NCBI GenBank assembly: GCA_023387735.1
Contig: JAEWHP010000019.1
Location: forward strand, 1-64,000
DNA: 64,000 bases
Direction: 5' to 3'
Source of the DNA: Pseudomonadota bacterium
Lineage (GTDB): Bacteria > Pseudomonadota > Alphaproteobacteria > Rhizobiales > Xanthobacteraceae
Both the position numbers and the translations under genes were made by a program. Below the pieces are notes generated by a model. That model was not told where the DNA came from, did not search any database, and saw only the letters and a program-made list of their open reading frames with translations. Shown here one piece after another: positions 50,616-58,146 of the stretch. The stretch's first letter is position 1, and every line of letters begins with the position of its first letter.

Positions 50616-51280
50616 CTGCAGCCGCAAGGCAGGAACAACGGCAGCAACAACTCGCCGCCATCTTCAGGTCCGCTACCGTCATTCCGGTGCTGACCATCGA
50701 GCGGCTGGAAGACGCGGTGCCGCTGGCCCGGGCACTGGTCGCCGGCGGCGTCCGCGTATTGGAAGTCACGCTGCGGACGCCGGTCGCCGTCGACGCGGCC
50801 AAGGCCATGATCGCGGAGGTGCCGGAGGCCGTCGTCGGCATCGGGACGATCCTCAACGCCGACGATCTCGCGCGGGCGCGCGGGCTCCGCGCCAAATTCG
50901 GCATCAGCCCTGGGGCGACGCCGGATCTGCTGAAAGCGGCGGCCGAGAGCGACCTGCCGTTCGCGCCGGGGATCGCGACGGCGTCCGAGTTGATGCAGGC
51001 GCTGGCGGCCGGCTTCGATCTGGTCAAATTCTTCCCGGCCGAGCCGTCCGGCGGTATCAAGGCACTGCGGGCGCTGGCGGGGCCGTTTCCCAGTATCCGG
51101 GTCTGTCCGACCGGCGGCATCGGGGAAGCCAATGCCGCGTCCTGGCTGGCCGAGCCGAACGTCGTGGCAGTGGGCGGTTCCTGGCTCTGCCCGCCTGCGG
51201 ACATCCGCTCCGGTAACTGGGCCGGCATAACCGCCATGTGCGCGCGGACGATGAAATCGCTGAAAACGGCGTCCAGATAG
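50612..51280 (+). CDS. eda: KDPG/KHG aldolase
   Basis: A 222-aa class I aldolase that splits KDPG into pyruvate and glyceraldehyde 3-phosphate. The catalytic Glu is E51 (VLEVTLRT), the Schiff-base Lys is K139 (FDLVKFFPAE), and the phosphate-binding region is PTGGIGEANAASWL. It starts within the stop of kdgK. It completes the route from keto-deoxy sugar acid to central metabolism. The thiolase gene follows after 38 bases and may be read from the same transcript, although its chemistry is unrelated. Confidence 0.94.
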   Translation: MTAAARQEQRQQQLAAIFRSATVIPVLTIERLEDAVPLARALVAGGVRVLEVTLRTPVAVDAAKAMIAEVPEAVVGIGTILNADDLARARGLRAKFGISPGATPDLLKAAAESDLPFAPGIATASELMQALAAGFDLVKFFPAEPSGGIKALRALAGPFPSIRVCPTGGIGEANAASWLAEPNVVAVGGSWLCPPADIRSGNWAGITAMCARTMKSLKTASR

Positions 51281-51318
51281 GTTACAAACCGAGCCGAAAC
51301 GAAACAGGGAGAACGACC

Positions 51319-52488
51319 ATGACAGCCAGCATCGTCGGATGGGCGCACACGCCCTTCGGCAAGTTCGACGCCGAAACCGTCGAAAGCCTCGTGGTCAAAG
51401 TTGCGACCGAAGCGCTGGCCGATGCCGGCATTACCGCATCCGACGTCGACGAGATCGTGCTCGGCCATTTCAACGCCGGCTTCTCGCCGCAGGACTTTAC
51501 GGCGTCGCTGGTGCTGCAGGCCGACCCGAAGTTGCGCTTCAAGCCGGCTACCCGCGTCGAGAATGCCTGTGCCACTGGTTCGGCGGCCGTGCATCAGGGC
51601 ATCCGGGCGATTGCGTCTGGCGCGGCAAAGATCGTGCTGGTGGTCGGCGTCGAGCAGATGACGCGGACGCCGTCGGCCGATATCGGGCGCTACCTTCTGA
51701 AGGCGTCCTATCTGCCCGAGGACGGCGACACCGTCGGCGGCTTTGCCGGTGTGTTCGGCAAGATCGCGCAGAGCTATTTCCAGAAATATGGCGACCAGTC
51801 GGATGCGCTGGCGATGATCGCGGCCAAGAACCACAAGAACGGTGTGGCCAATCCCTATGCGCAGATGCGCAAGGATTTCGGCTTCGAGTTCTGCCGCGCC
51901 GAGAGCGAGAAGAACCCGTTCGTCGCCGGCCCCCTGAAGCGCACCGACTGCTCGCTGGTGTCGGACGGCGCGGCGGCACTGGTGCTGACGGATTCGGAAA
52001 CCGCGAAGACGATGGGCAAGGCGGTAAACTTCCGCGCCACCGCGCATGCGCAGGATTTCCTGCCGATGTCCAAGCGCGACATCCTGCAGTTCGAAGGCTG
52101 CACGGTTGCCTGGCAGCGCGCCTTGCAGCAGGCCGGCGTGCAACTGTCGGACCTGTCGTTCGTCGAGACCCATGACTGCTTCACCGTCGCCGAGCTGATC
52201 GAATACGAGGCGATGGGCCTGACGCCGCGCGGGCAGGGCGCTCGCGCCATCAAGGAAGGGTGGACCCAGAAGGACGGCAAGCTGCCGGTCAACCCGTCCG
52301 GCGGCCTCAAGGCCAAGGGCCATCCGATCGGCGCCACCGGCGTCTCCATGCACGTGATGACGGCGATGCAGCTCGTCGGCCAGGCGCCGGAAGGAATGCA
52401 GCTCAAGAACGCCAAGCTTGCCGGTATCTTCAACATGGGCGGCGCGGCGGTGGCGAATTACGTTTCGGTGCTGGAGCCGGCGAAGTAG
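51319..52488 (+). CDS. Thiolase (SCP2-type acetyl-CoA acetyltransferase)
   Basis: A 389-aa thiolase from ATG 51319 after AGGGAG. The nucleophilic Cys is C84 (RVENACATGSAA). The C-terminal histidine lies in NPSGGLKAKGHPIGATG, and the ETHDCFTVAELIEYE segment marks the SCP2/SCPx-like branch. It should cleave 3-ketoacyl-CoA or condense acyl-CoAs. It opens a group with CoA-transferase, acyl-CoA dehydrogenase and a second thiolase-like gene. That suggests degradation of a carboxylic acid through CoA esters. Confidence 0.9.
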   Translation: MTASIVGWAHTPFGKFDAETVESLVVKVATEALADAGITASDVDEIVLGHFNAGFSPQDFTASLVLQADPKLRFKPATRVENACATGSAAVHQGIRAIASGAAKIVLVVGVEQMTRTPSADIGRYLLKASYLPEDGDTVGGFAGVFGKIAQSYFQKYGDQSDALAMIAAKNHKNGVANPYAQMRKDFGFEFCRAESEKNPFVAGPLKRTDCSLVSDGAAALVLTDSETAKTMGKAVNFRATAHAQDFLPMSKRDILQFEGCTVAWQRALQQAGVQLSDLSFVETHDCFTVAELIEYEAMGLTPRGQGARAIKEGWTQKDGKLPVNPSGGLKAKGHPIGATGVSMHVMTAMQLVGQAPEGMQLKNAKLAGIFNMGGAAVANYVSVLEPAK

Positions 52489-52518
52489 TTGCGGATGTGC
52501 TATCGTAGGACCAGTAAA

Positions 52519-52618
52519 CCCTCATGGTGAGGAGGCGCGTAGCGCCGTCTCGAACCATGAGGCCCCGCTGGTGCCATTCATCCTTCGAGACGCCACTGCG
52601 CGGCTCCTCAGGATGAGG
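52519..52618. repeat. Palindromic intergenic repeat, CTCAC/GAGACG family, copy 2
   Basis: CCCTCATGGTGAGGAGGCGC...GTCTCGAACCATGAGG followed by CATCCTTCGAGACGCC...GCTCCTCAGGATGAGG. Same composite as 39183-39281, here between the thiolase and the 66-aa coiled-coil gene. Confidence 0.85.
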
Positions 52619-52687
52619 TCTGACACATTGGGTGGGCATAGGCGCTTCAGCCGTGTCCATGGTACAAAATCTTCCGGAGCGTGCATC

Positions 52688-52888
52688 ATGAGCAACGAAA
52701 GTTCGTTGTCACAGGCAGAACTCAACGATCGAATCAGGATTCTGGAAGACAACATCCGGCAGTTGATCGAGCAGGCTGCCGCCGCTTCGGGCGAACAGAA
52801 CGAATCCCGTATCGCCGACCGGCTCAGCCAGCAGAACGAGGAGCTGGAAAAGCTGACCCGGGAGCGCGACGCCAGGTTGAAGAAGTAG
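52688..52888 (+). CDS. Small coiled-coil protein (66 aa)
   Basis: A short acidic protein (MSNESSLSQAELNDRIRILEDNIRQLIEQAAAASGEQNESRIADRLSQQNEELEKLTRERDARLKK) with a continuous heptad-like pattern of Leu and Ile, so a dimeric coiled coil is expected. It recalls SlyX in size and style but lacks enough signature to call it that. It sits between a palindromic repeat and the CoA-transferase gene, in the same direction. No function proposed. Confidence 0.65.
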   Translation: MSNESSLSQAELNDRIRILEDNIRQLIEQAAAASGEQNESRIADRLSQQNEELEKLTRERDARLKK

Positions 52889-52991
52889 CGGCTTACTGGC
52901 GCGCATACGCCCATACGCCGGGCGCGCCTTGATCTTCCCGGAAACCTCCCGTTACTAGGCCGGAACGACATATCCGGGAGTAAATTGGGCC

Positions 52992-54194
52992 ATGGGACCG
53001 CTAAAGGGCATCAAGGTCATCGACATGACGACCGTGCTGATGGGGCCCTATGCCACCCAGATGCTCGGCGACTACGGTGCCGACGTCATCAAGGTGGAAT
53101 CGCTCGATGGCGACGTGACGCGGCAGATCGGGCCGACCCGCCATCCGGGCATGGGTCCGGTGTTCCTCAATACCAACCGCAGCAAGCGCTCGATCTGCCT
53201 CGACCTGAAAAAGCCGGCCGGGCGCGACGCCGTGCTGCGGCTGATCAAGACCGCCGACGTGCTGGTCTACAACGTGCGCCCGCAGGCGATGGCGCGGCTG
53301 AACCTCGGCTACGACGTGGTGGCAAAAATCAACCCGCGCCTGATCTACGCAGGGGTGTTCGGCTTCGGCCAGGACGGACCCTATGCGGCAAAGCCCGCCT
53401 ATGACGACCTGATCCAGGGCGCGACCGCGTTGCCGGCGCTGATGGCGCAGACCGCGGACGGCGTGCCGCGATACGTGCCCAATGCCCTCGTCGACCGCAT
53501 CGTCGGGCTGACCGCGGTGGGCGCGATCTGCGCCAGCCTCGTCGATCGCGACCGCACCGGCCGCGGCCAGCGCGTCGATATCCCGATGTTCGAAACCATG
53601 GCCGGCTTCGTGATGGGCGATCACATGGGCGGCCTCACCTATGAGCCGCCGCTCGACAAGGGCGGCTACGCGCGGCATCTGTCGCCGGACCGCAGGCCCT
53701 ACAAGACGTCCGACGGCTATATCTGCGTGATCGTCTACAACGACAAGCAGTGGCAGAATTTCTTCGACGCGACCGGCCGCGACGATCTGCGTACCAATCC
53801 GAAGTTCGCGACCTTCGCCGGCCGCGCCAGCAATATCGACGTCGTTTATGCGGAGCTGGCGCGCATCCTCGAAACCAAAACCACTGCCGAATGGTCAGGG
53901 ATTCTGGAGAAGGCCGACGTGCCGGTCATGCCGATGCATGATCTCGAAAGCCTGCTTGATGATCCCCACATCGTCGCGACCGAGTTCTTCCCGGTCGTCG
54001 AGCATCCGACCGAGGGTCGGATCCGCAACATGCGACCGTCGGCGCGCTTTTCGGAGACGCCGGTCGAGACCACGCGGCTGGCGCCGCGCCTGAGCGAGCA
54101 CAGCGCCGAAATTCTGCAGGACGCGGGCTTCTCGCCGGATGAGATTGCCGCGCTGGTGCGCGACGGCGTCACCCGGGCCGCATCGAACACATAG
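52992..54194 (+). CDS. CaiB/BaiF-family CoA-transferase
   Basis: A 400-aa family III CoA-transferase. Typical N-terminus LKGIKVIDMTTVLMGPYATQMLGDYGADVIKVESLDGDVTR, RSKRSICLDLKKPAGRDAVLRLIKTADVLVYNVRPQAMARLNLGYD, and the catalytic Asp region AAKPAYDDLIQGATAL. The middle and C-terminal parts (GQRVDIPMFETMAGFV, DGYICVIVYNDKQWQNFFDATG) are standard. It moves CoA from a donor thioester to a free acid, activating the substrate for the acyl-CoA dehydrogenase encoded ten bases downstream. Confidence 0.93.
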   Translation: MGPLKGIKVIDMTTVLMGPYATQMLGDYGADVIKVESLDGDVTRQIGPTRHPGMGPVFLNTNRSKRSICLDLKKPAGRDAVLRLIKTADVLVYNVRPQAMARLNLGYDVVAKINPRLIYAGVFGFGQDGPYAAKPAYDDLIQGATALPALMAQTADGVPRYVPNALVDRIVGLTAVGAICASLVDRDRTGRGQRVDIPMFETMAGFVMGDHMGGLTYEPPLDKGGYARHLSPDRRPYKTSDGYICVIVYNDKQWQNFFDATGRDDLRTNPKFATFAGRASNIDVVYAELARILETKTTAEWSGILEKADVPVMPMHDLESLLDDPHIVATEFFPVVEHPTEGRIRNMRPSARFSETPVETTRLAPRLSEHSAEILQDAGFSPDEIAALVRDGVTRAASNT

Positions 54195-54204
54195 GACGTT
54201 ACAC

Positions 54205-55371
54205 ATGGATTTCGCGCTGTCGGCCAACCAGGAATCGATCCGCGAAGCGGTCGGGAAAATCTGTTCGCGCTTCGACGACGCCTACTGGCTGAAGAAGGAC
54301 AAGGAAGGCGGTTACCCCGCTGATTTCCACCGCGCGCTGGCGGACGCCGGCTGGCTCGGCATCTGCATCCCCGAGGAATATGGCGGGTCGGGCCTCGGCA
54401 TCACCGACGCCGCGATCATGATGCGCACGATTTCGGAATCAGGCGCCGGCATGTCGGGGGCTTCCGCCGTGCACATGAACGTGTTCGGGCTCAATCCGGT
54501 AGTCGTGTTCGGCACCAGGGAGCAGTGCACGCGCATGCTGCCGCCGATCATCGACGGTCGCGACAAATCCTGCTTTGCGGTGACCGAGCCGAATACCGGC
54601 CTCAACACCACGCAGTTGAAAACCCGCGCGGTGCGCAAGGGCGACAAGTATGTCGTCAACGGCCAGAAGGTCTGGATTTCGACCGCGCAGGTCGCCAACA
54701 AGATTCTGTTGCTGGCACGCACCACGCCCCTGGAGGAGGTGAAGACGCCGACGCAGGGCCTGAGCCTGTTCTACACGGACTTCGACAAGAAGCGCGTCAC
54801 CGTGCACGAGATCGAGAAGATGGGCCGCAAGCCCGTCGACTCCAATGAATTGTTCTTCGAGAATTTCGAGATCCCGATCGAGGATCGCTTGGGTGAAGAG
54901 GGCCGCGGCTTCGATTACATCCTGCACGGCATGAATCCCGAGCGCATCCTGATCGCCGCGGAAGCCGTGGGCCTCGGCCAGATCGCGCTGTCGCGCGCTT
55001 CCGCCTATGCGAAGAACCGCATCGTGTTCAACCGTCCGATCGGCATGAATCAGGGCATCCAGCATCCGCTGGCGAAGAACTGGATGGAGCTGGAAGCGGC
55101 CTGGATGATGGTGCTGCGCGCCGGCTGGCAATACGATCAGGGCATGCCATGCGGCCCGGCCGCCAATGCCGCCAAATATCTCGCCGCCGAAGCCGGCTTC
55201 CACGCCTGCGAGCAGGCCGTCATGACACATGGCGGCTTCGGCTACGCCAAGGAATATCACGTCGAGCGCTATTTGCGGGAATCCCTGATCCCGCGGATCG
55301 CACCGATCAGCCCGCAGCTCATTCTCAGCTTCATTGCCGAGAAGGTGCTGGGCTTGCCGAAGTCGTATTGA
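54205..55371 (+). CDS. Acyl-CoA dehydrogenase with helix-G type catalytic Glu
   Basis: A 388-aa flavoenzyme from ATG 54205. Signatures: CFAVTEPNTGLNTTQLKTRAVRKGDKYVVNGQKVWIS (FAD and substrate region), RIVFNRPIGMNQGIQHPLA, and MTHGGFGYAKEYHVERYLRESLIPRI. The usual catalytic Glu after this last motif (as in YEGT of MCAD) is absent; the sequence reads RIAPIS. A Glu at position 246 (NPERILIAAEAVG) lies where isovaleryl-CoA and long-chain enzymes have their base. So it is probably active but of that branch, perhaps on branched substrates (inference). Confidence 0.9.
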   Translation: MDFALSANQESIREAVGKICSRFDDAYWLKKDKEGGYPADFHRALADAGWLGICIPEEYGGSGLGITDAAIMMRTISESGAGMSGASAVHMNVFGLNPVVVFGTREQCTRMLPPIIDGRDKSCFAVTEPNTGLNTTQLKTRAVRKGDKYVVNGQKVWISTAQVANKILLLARTTPLEEVKTPTQGLSLFYTDFDKKRVTVHEIEKMGRKPVDSNELFFENFEIPIEDRLGEEGRGFDYILHGMNPERILIAAEAVGLGQIALSRASAYAKNRIVFNRPIGMNQGIQHPLAKNWMELEAAWMMVLRAGWQYDQGMPCGPAANAAKYLAAEAGFHACEQAVMTHGGFGYAKEYHVERYLRESLIPRIAPISPQLILSFIAEKVLGLPKSY

Positions 55372-55401
55372 TGATGAGCAGGCGTTCCAGCAATTTGCGC
55401 C

Positions 55402-55505
55402 GTCATTCCGGGGCGCCGCAAAGCGGCGAGCCCGGAATCCATTTCACCGCCGTCGCATGTGCCTCGATGGATTCCGGGCTCGCGCTGCGCGCGCCCCGGA
55501 ATGAC
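55402..55505. repeat. Palindromic repeat, CATTCCGGG family, copy 2
   Basis: GTCATTCCGGGGCGCCGC...CCCGGAATCCAT and ATGGATTCCGGGCTCGCGCTGC...CCCCGGAATGAC form a 104-base imperfect palindrome. Relative of 40809-40888. It lies 14 bases before the thiolase-like gene, inside the operon. Confidence 0.87.
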
Positions 55506-55519
55506 GAGGGAGGCCGCTC

Positions 55520-56656
55520 ATGAGCTTCATCACCGGCGTCGGCCTGACGTCCTACGGCAAGCACGAGGGATCATCCTCGCTCGACCTCATGAGCAAGGCG
55601 GCCGAGCTGGCGATTGCCGATGCCGGGTTGAAGCGCTCCGAGATCGACGGCATTCTATGCGGCTACTCGACGGTGTCGCCGCACATCATGCTGGCGACGG
55701 TGTTTGCCGAGCATTTCGGCATTCAGCCGTCTTATGCGCACGCCGTTCAAGTTGGCGGAGCCACCGGGCTGGCCATGACCATGCTGGCGCATCAACTGGT
55801 CGATGCCGGTGTCGCACGGCATGTGCTCGTGGTCGGCGGCGAGAACCGCCTCACCGGGCAGAGCCGCGACGCCTCGATCCAGGCGCTGGCGCAGGTCGGC
55901 CATCCCGATTACGAGGTGACGCTGGGGCCGACCATCCCTGCCTATTACGGCCTGGTGGCCTCGCGCTACATGCACGAATACGGCGTGACCCAGGAAGACC
56001 TCGCCGAATTCGCGGTGCTGATGCGCGCCCACGCGTTGACCCATCCCGGCGCCCAGTTCCACGAACCGATCACGGTGGCCGACGTGATGGCCTCGAAGCC
56101 GGTGGCGATGCCGCTGAAACTGTTGGATTGCTGCCCGGTGTCCGACGGCGGCGCGGCTTTCGTGGTCAGCCGTGAGCCGACGTCCGCAACCGGAATCCGC
56201 GTCCGCGGCTGCGCGCAGGCGCATACCCATCAGCACGTGACGGCAGCGCCCGCCTTGAGCGAACTCGGCGCCGAGATTGCGGTTGCGAAAGCCAAGAGCG
56301 TGGCCGGCGTTTCGATCGCGGACGTGCGCTACGCCGCGGTCTATGACAGCTTCACCATTACGCTCGCGATGCTGCTGGAAGACCTGGGCCTGGCCGGCCG
56401 CGGCGAGGCGGCAGCGCGGGTCAGGGCAGGGCATTTTGGCCGTGACGGCGCCATGCCGCTCAACACCCATGGCGGGCTCCTGAGCTACGGCCATTGCGGC
56501 GTCGGCGGCGCAATGGCGCATCTGGTCGAGACGCATTTGCAGATGACCGGGCGTGCCGGACCAAGACAGGTCCGCGACGCCTCGATCGCGCTATTGCACG
56601 GCGACGGCGGCGTGCTGTCGTCGCATGTCAGCATGTTCCTGGAGCGGGTACGATGA
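55520..56656 (+). CDS. Thiolase-like protein lacking the nucleophilic Cys
   Basis: A 378-aa protein of the thiolase fold (SCPx/lipid-transfer-like group). The place of the active-site Cys reads HAVQVGGATGLAM, so Cys is replaced by Gly80. The C-terminal region GAMPLNTHGGLLSYGHCGVGGAMAHLVETHLQMTGRAG keeps the usual glycine pattern and a Cys. Partner gene DUF35 overlaps its stop. Pairs of thiolase-like and DUF35 proteins are known in steroid side-chain aldol cleavage (Ltp-type) and need no Cys nucleophile, so a retro-aldol role is plausible. This is inference from the pairing. Confidence 0.85.
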   Translation: MSFITGVGLTSYGKHEGSSSLDLMSKAAELAIADAGLKRSEIDGILCGYSTVSPHIMLATVFAEHFGIQPSYAHAVQVGGATGLAMTMLAHQLVDAGVARHVLVVGGENRLTGQSRDASIQALAQVGHPDYEVTLGPTIPAYYGLVASRYMHEYGVTQEDLAEFAVLMRAHALTHPGAQFHEPITVADVMASKPVAMPLKLLDCCPVSDGGAAFVVSREPTSATGIRVRGCAQAHTHQHVTAAPALSELGAEIAVAKAKSVAGVSIADVRYAAVYDSFTITLAMLLEDLGLAGRGEAAARVRAGHFGRDGAMPLNTHGGLLSYGHCGVGGAMAHLVETHLQMTGRAGPRQVRDASIALLHGDGGVLSSHVSMFLERVR

Positions 56657-57009
56657 GCAACCATCTTGCAGACTGGACCAGGGGCACTGAAGCCATCGTC
56701 TATCAATCATGCGGCGCGTGTGGCGCCGTGCAGTATTTCCATCGCAGCTTCTGCGCCGCTTGCGGCGCGGCAGATCCGGCAACGAAGCGCGCCAGCGGCA
56801 AAGCGAAGGTCTATGCGACGTCGCTGGTATGCCGCGCCGCGACGCCGGAGACGCGCGCGCACGTTCCCTACAACATCGTTCTGGTCGATACGGTGGAAGG
56901 CTTTCGCATGATGGCCCATGGCGACAACGATCTCGCCATCGGTGACGATGTCACCGTGAGCTATCGGCCGTTTGCGGGAAGGCTGGTCCCGTATTTCGGG
57001 AAGACCTGA
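56653..57009 (+). CDS. DUF35 zinc-ribbon/OB-fold protein, partner of the thiolase-like protein
   Basis: A 118-aa protein overlapping the preceding stop (ATGA). The N-terminal rubredoxin-like zinc ribbon has CGACG and CAACG pairs (YQSCGACGAVQYFHRSFCAACGA). An OB-fold follows (KAKVYATSLVCRAATPETRAHVPYNIVLVDTVEGFRMMAHGDNDLAIGDDVTVSYRPFAGRLVPYF). Such proteins form complexes with thiolase-like enzymes and help bind acyl-CoA substrates. Confidence 0.92.
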   Translation: MSNHLADWTRGTEAIVYQSCGACGAVQYFHRSFCAACGAADPATKRASGKAKVYATSLVCRAATPETRAHVPYNIVLVDTVEGFRMMAHGDNDLAIGDDVTVSYRPFAGRLVPYFGKT

Positions 57010-57594
57010 ATCGAGGAGTGAAGATCAAAACGCAAAAATACCAGGACGATACATAAATCTGAACGTCAAATGTTCACGCTACGAAGCAACTCAGAATTAC
57101 GCGGAACGGGTGAAAATCTGAGTGCTTCGATGCGTCAACATTCAGTGCCAGTAGAACACGACGCTGGCGATAACGAGCATTGCCGTCACCGCCATCATCT
57201 GCGCGAGCGCTTCCGAGGCCACCTTCCTTTTGGCTTCCATCATGCCTGACTCCCTAGACCTGGGCATGAGTCATCGTTGCCCGTGAAGGCTTGATGGCTC
57301 TCTTGGTTTATTTTACTCGGAACACCCCGCGACGAGTATTCGCTCTTTAGAGTCCCCACTCAGCGAATATCGACAGTCTCAAAATCGACCAGCATTGAGG
57401 CGGCAATTTGGCTCGCTCGCAGCCGGTTTGTGCACGCGAAAGGGAGTTTTTGGGAACTGGCCTCCTCCCATTGCGGCTTTCGGGCGCGCTTCGGCGCGTC
57501 CGACTGCGCCAACACAATAGTTGATCCCCCCTCCGCCGCGGGGCATGATCCGGCGCTCAAAATCAGAAAACCGCAAAGAATCCCAAGGTGATGA
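57010..57594. other. AT-richer gap with small ORFs only
   Basis: About 585 bases between the DUF35 and CMD genes. It is visibly less GC-rich at 57010-57130 and 57290-57360. It holds a 33-aa membrane ORF on the minus strand (57142-57243) and a doubtful 81-aa ORF (57360-57605). No RNA gene was recognised. Confidence 0.5.
57142..57243 (-). CDS. 33-aa single-pass membrane protein, candidate
   Basis: MMEAKRKVASEALAQMMAVTAMLVIASVVFYWH: a charged N-terminus and one hydrophobic helix ending in an aromatic belt. ATG 57243 follows GGGAG at six bases, and the second Met is an alternative. It is isolated, with a TAAAAT-like -10 sequence upstream. Too short to be sure; ribosome site and amphipathic layout favour a real small protein. 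Confidence 0.45.
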   Translation of the reverse strand: MMEAKRKVASEALAQMMAVTAMLVIASVVFYWH

Positions 57595-57605
57595 ATGGCC
57601 CGCAT
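57360..57605 (-). CDS. Doubtful 81-aa exported protein
   Basis: From ATG 57605 the frame begins like a signal peptide (MRAIHHLGILCGFLILSAGSCPAAEG) followed by ~55 residues of no recognised family. Its start overlaps the first codons of the divergent CMD gene by eleven bases, and there is no good ribosome site. It may be chance, with the region simply being the CMD promoter. Confidence 0.22.
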   Translation of the reverse strand: MRAIHHLGILCGFLILSAGSCPAAEGGSTIVLAQSDAPKRARKPQWEEASSQKLPFACTNRLRASQIAASMLVDFETVDIR

Positions 57606-58122
57606 CGAATACAGCGACCCCGCCAAAGCCAACGACCGGACCCGCGAAATCCTCGGCAAGAACCGCAACGCCAACATCTTCCGCATGATGGCGCATTCGC
57701 CGAGCTATTTTGAGCAGTACTGTCGGCTGGGCGGGGCCATCAGGCACAAGGGCGAACTGGACCCGGTCGTGCGCGAGCTCGCCATCACCCGCACCGGCAT
57801 CCTGTGTGAGGCGCCCTACGAAATCGTCGCCCACAAGCGAATCGGCAAGAACGTCGGCGTCACCGATGAGCAGAACGAGGCCCTGGAGAACTGGCAGTCG
57901 GCGACCTGCTTCAACGAAGTGCAGCGTGCCGCGCTAGCCTTCACCGACGAAATCGTCAAGCTTCACAAGCCGACAGATGCCACCTTCAACGCGATTGCCT
58001 CCAAACTGACCCCGGCGGCGCTGGTTGAATTGCAGCTCTCGGTCGGCTTCTACATCATGACGTCGAAGTTTCTGGAAACCTTTGCCATCGACCTGCAGCC
58101 GGTCACGGAAGTGGTGAGCTGA
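57595..58122 (+). CDS. Carboxymuconolactone decarboxylase (CMD/AhpD-like) family protein
   Basis: A 175-aa protein. The family core is GELDPVVRELAITRTGILCEAPYEIVAHKRIGKNVGVTDEQNEALENW followed by FNEVQRAALAFTDEIVKLHKPTDATFNAIASKLTPAALVELQLSVGFYIM. AhpD-type members carry a CxxC pair; here the site reads CEAPYE with a single Cys, so peroxidase-type disulfide chemistry is unlikely. Function is unassigned. It stands alone and converges on the Hsp70-like gene. Confidence 0.87.
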   Translation: MARIEYSDPAKANDRTREILGKNRNANIFRMMAHSPSYFEQYCRLGGAIRHKGELDPVVRELAITRTGILCEAPYEIVAHKRIGKNVGVTDEQNEALENWQSATCFNEVQRAALAFTDEIVKLHKPTDATFNAIASKLTPAALVELQLSVGFYIMTSKFLETFAIDLQPVTEVVS

Positions 58123-58146
58123 CGGCTGTCGCGCGAACGACGAATC

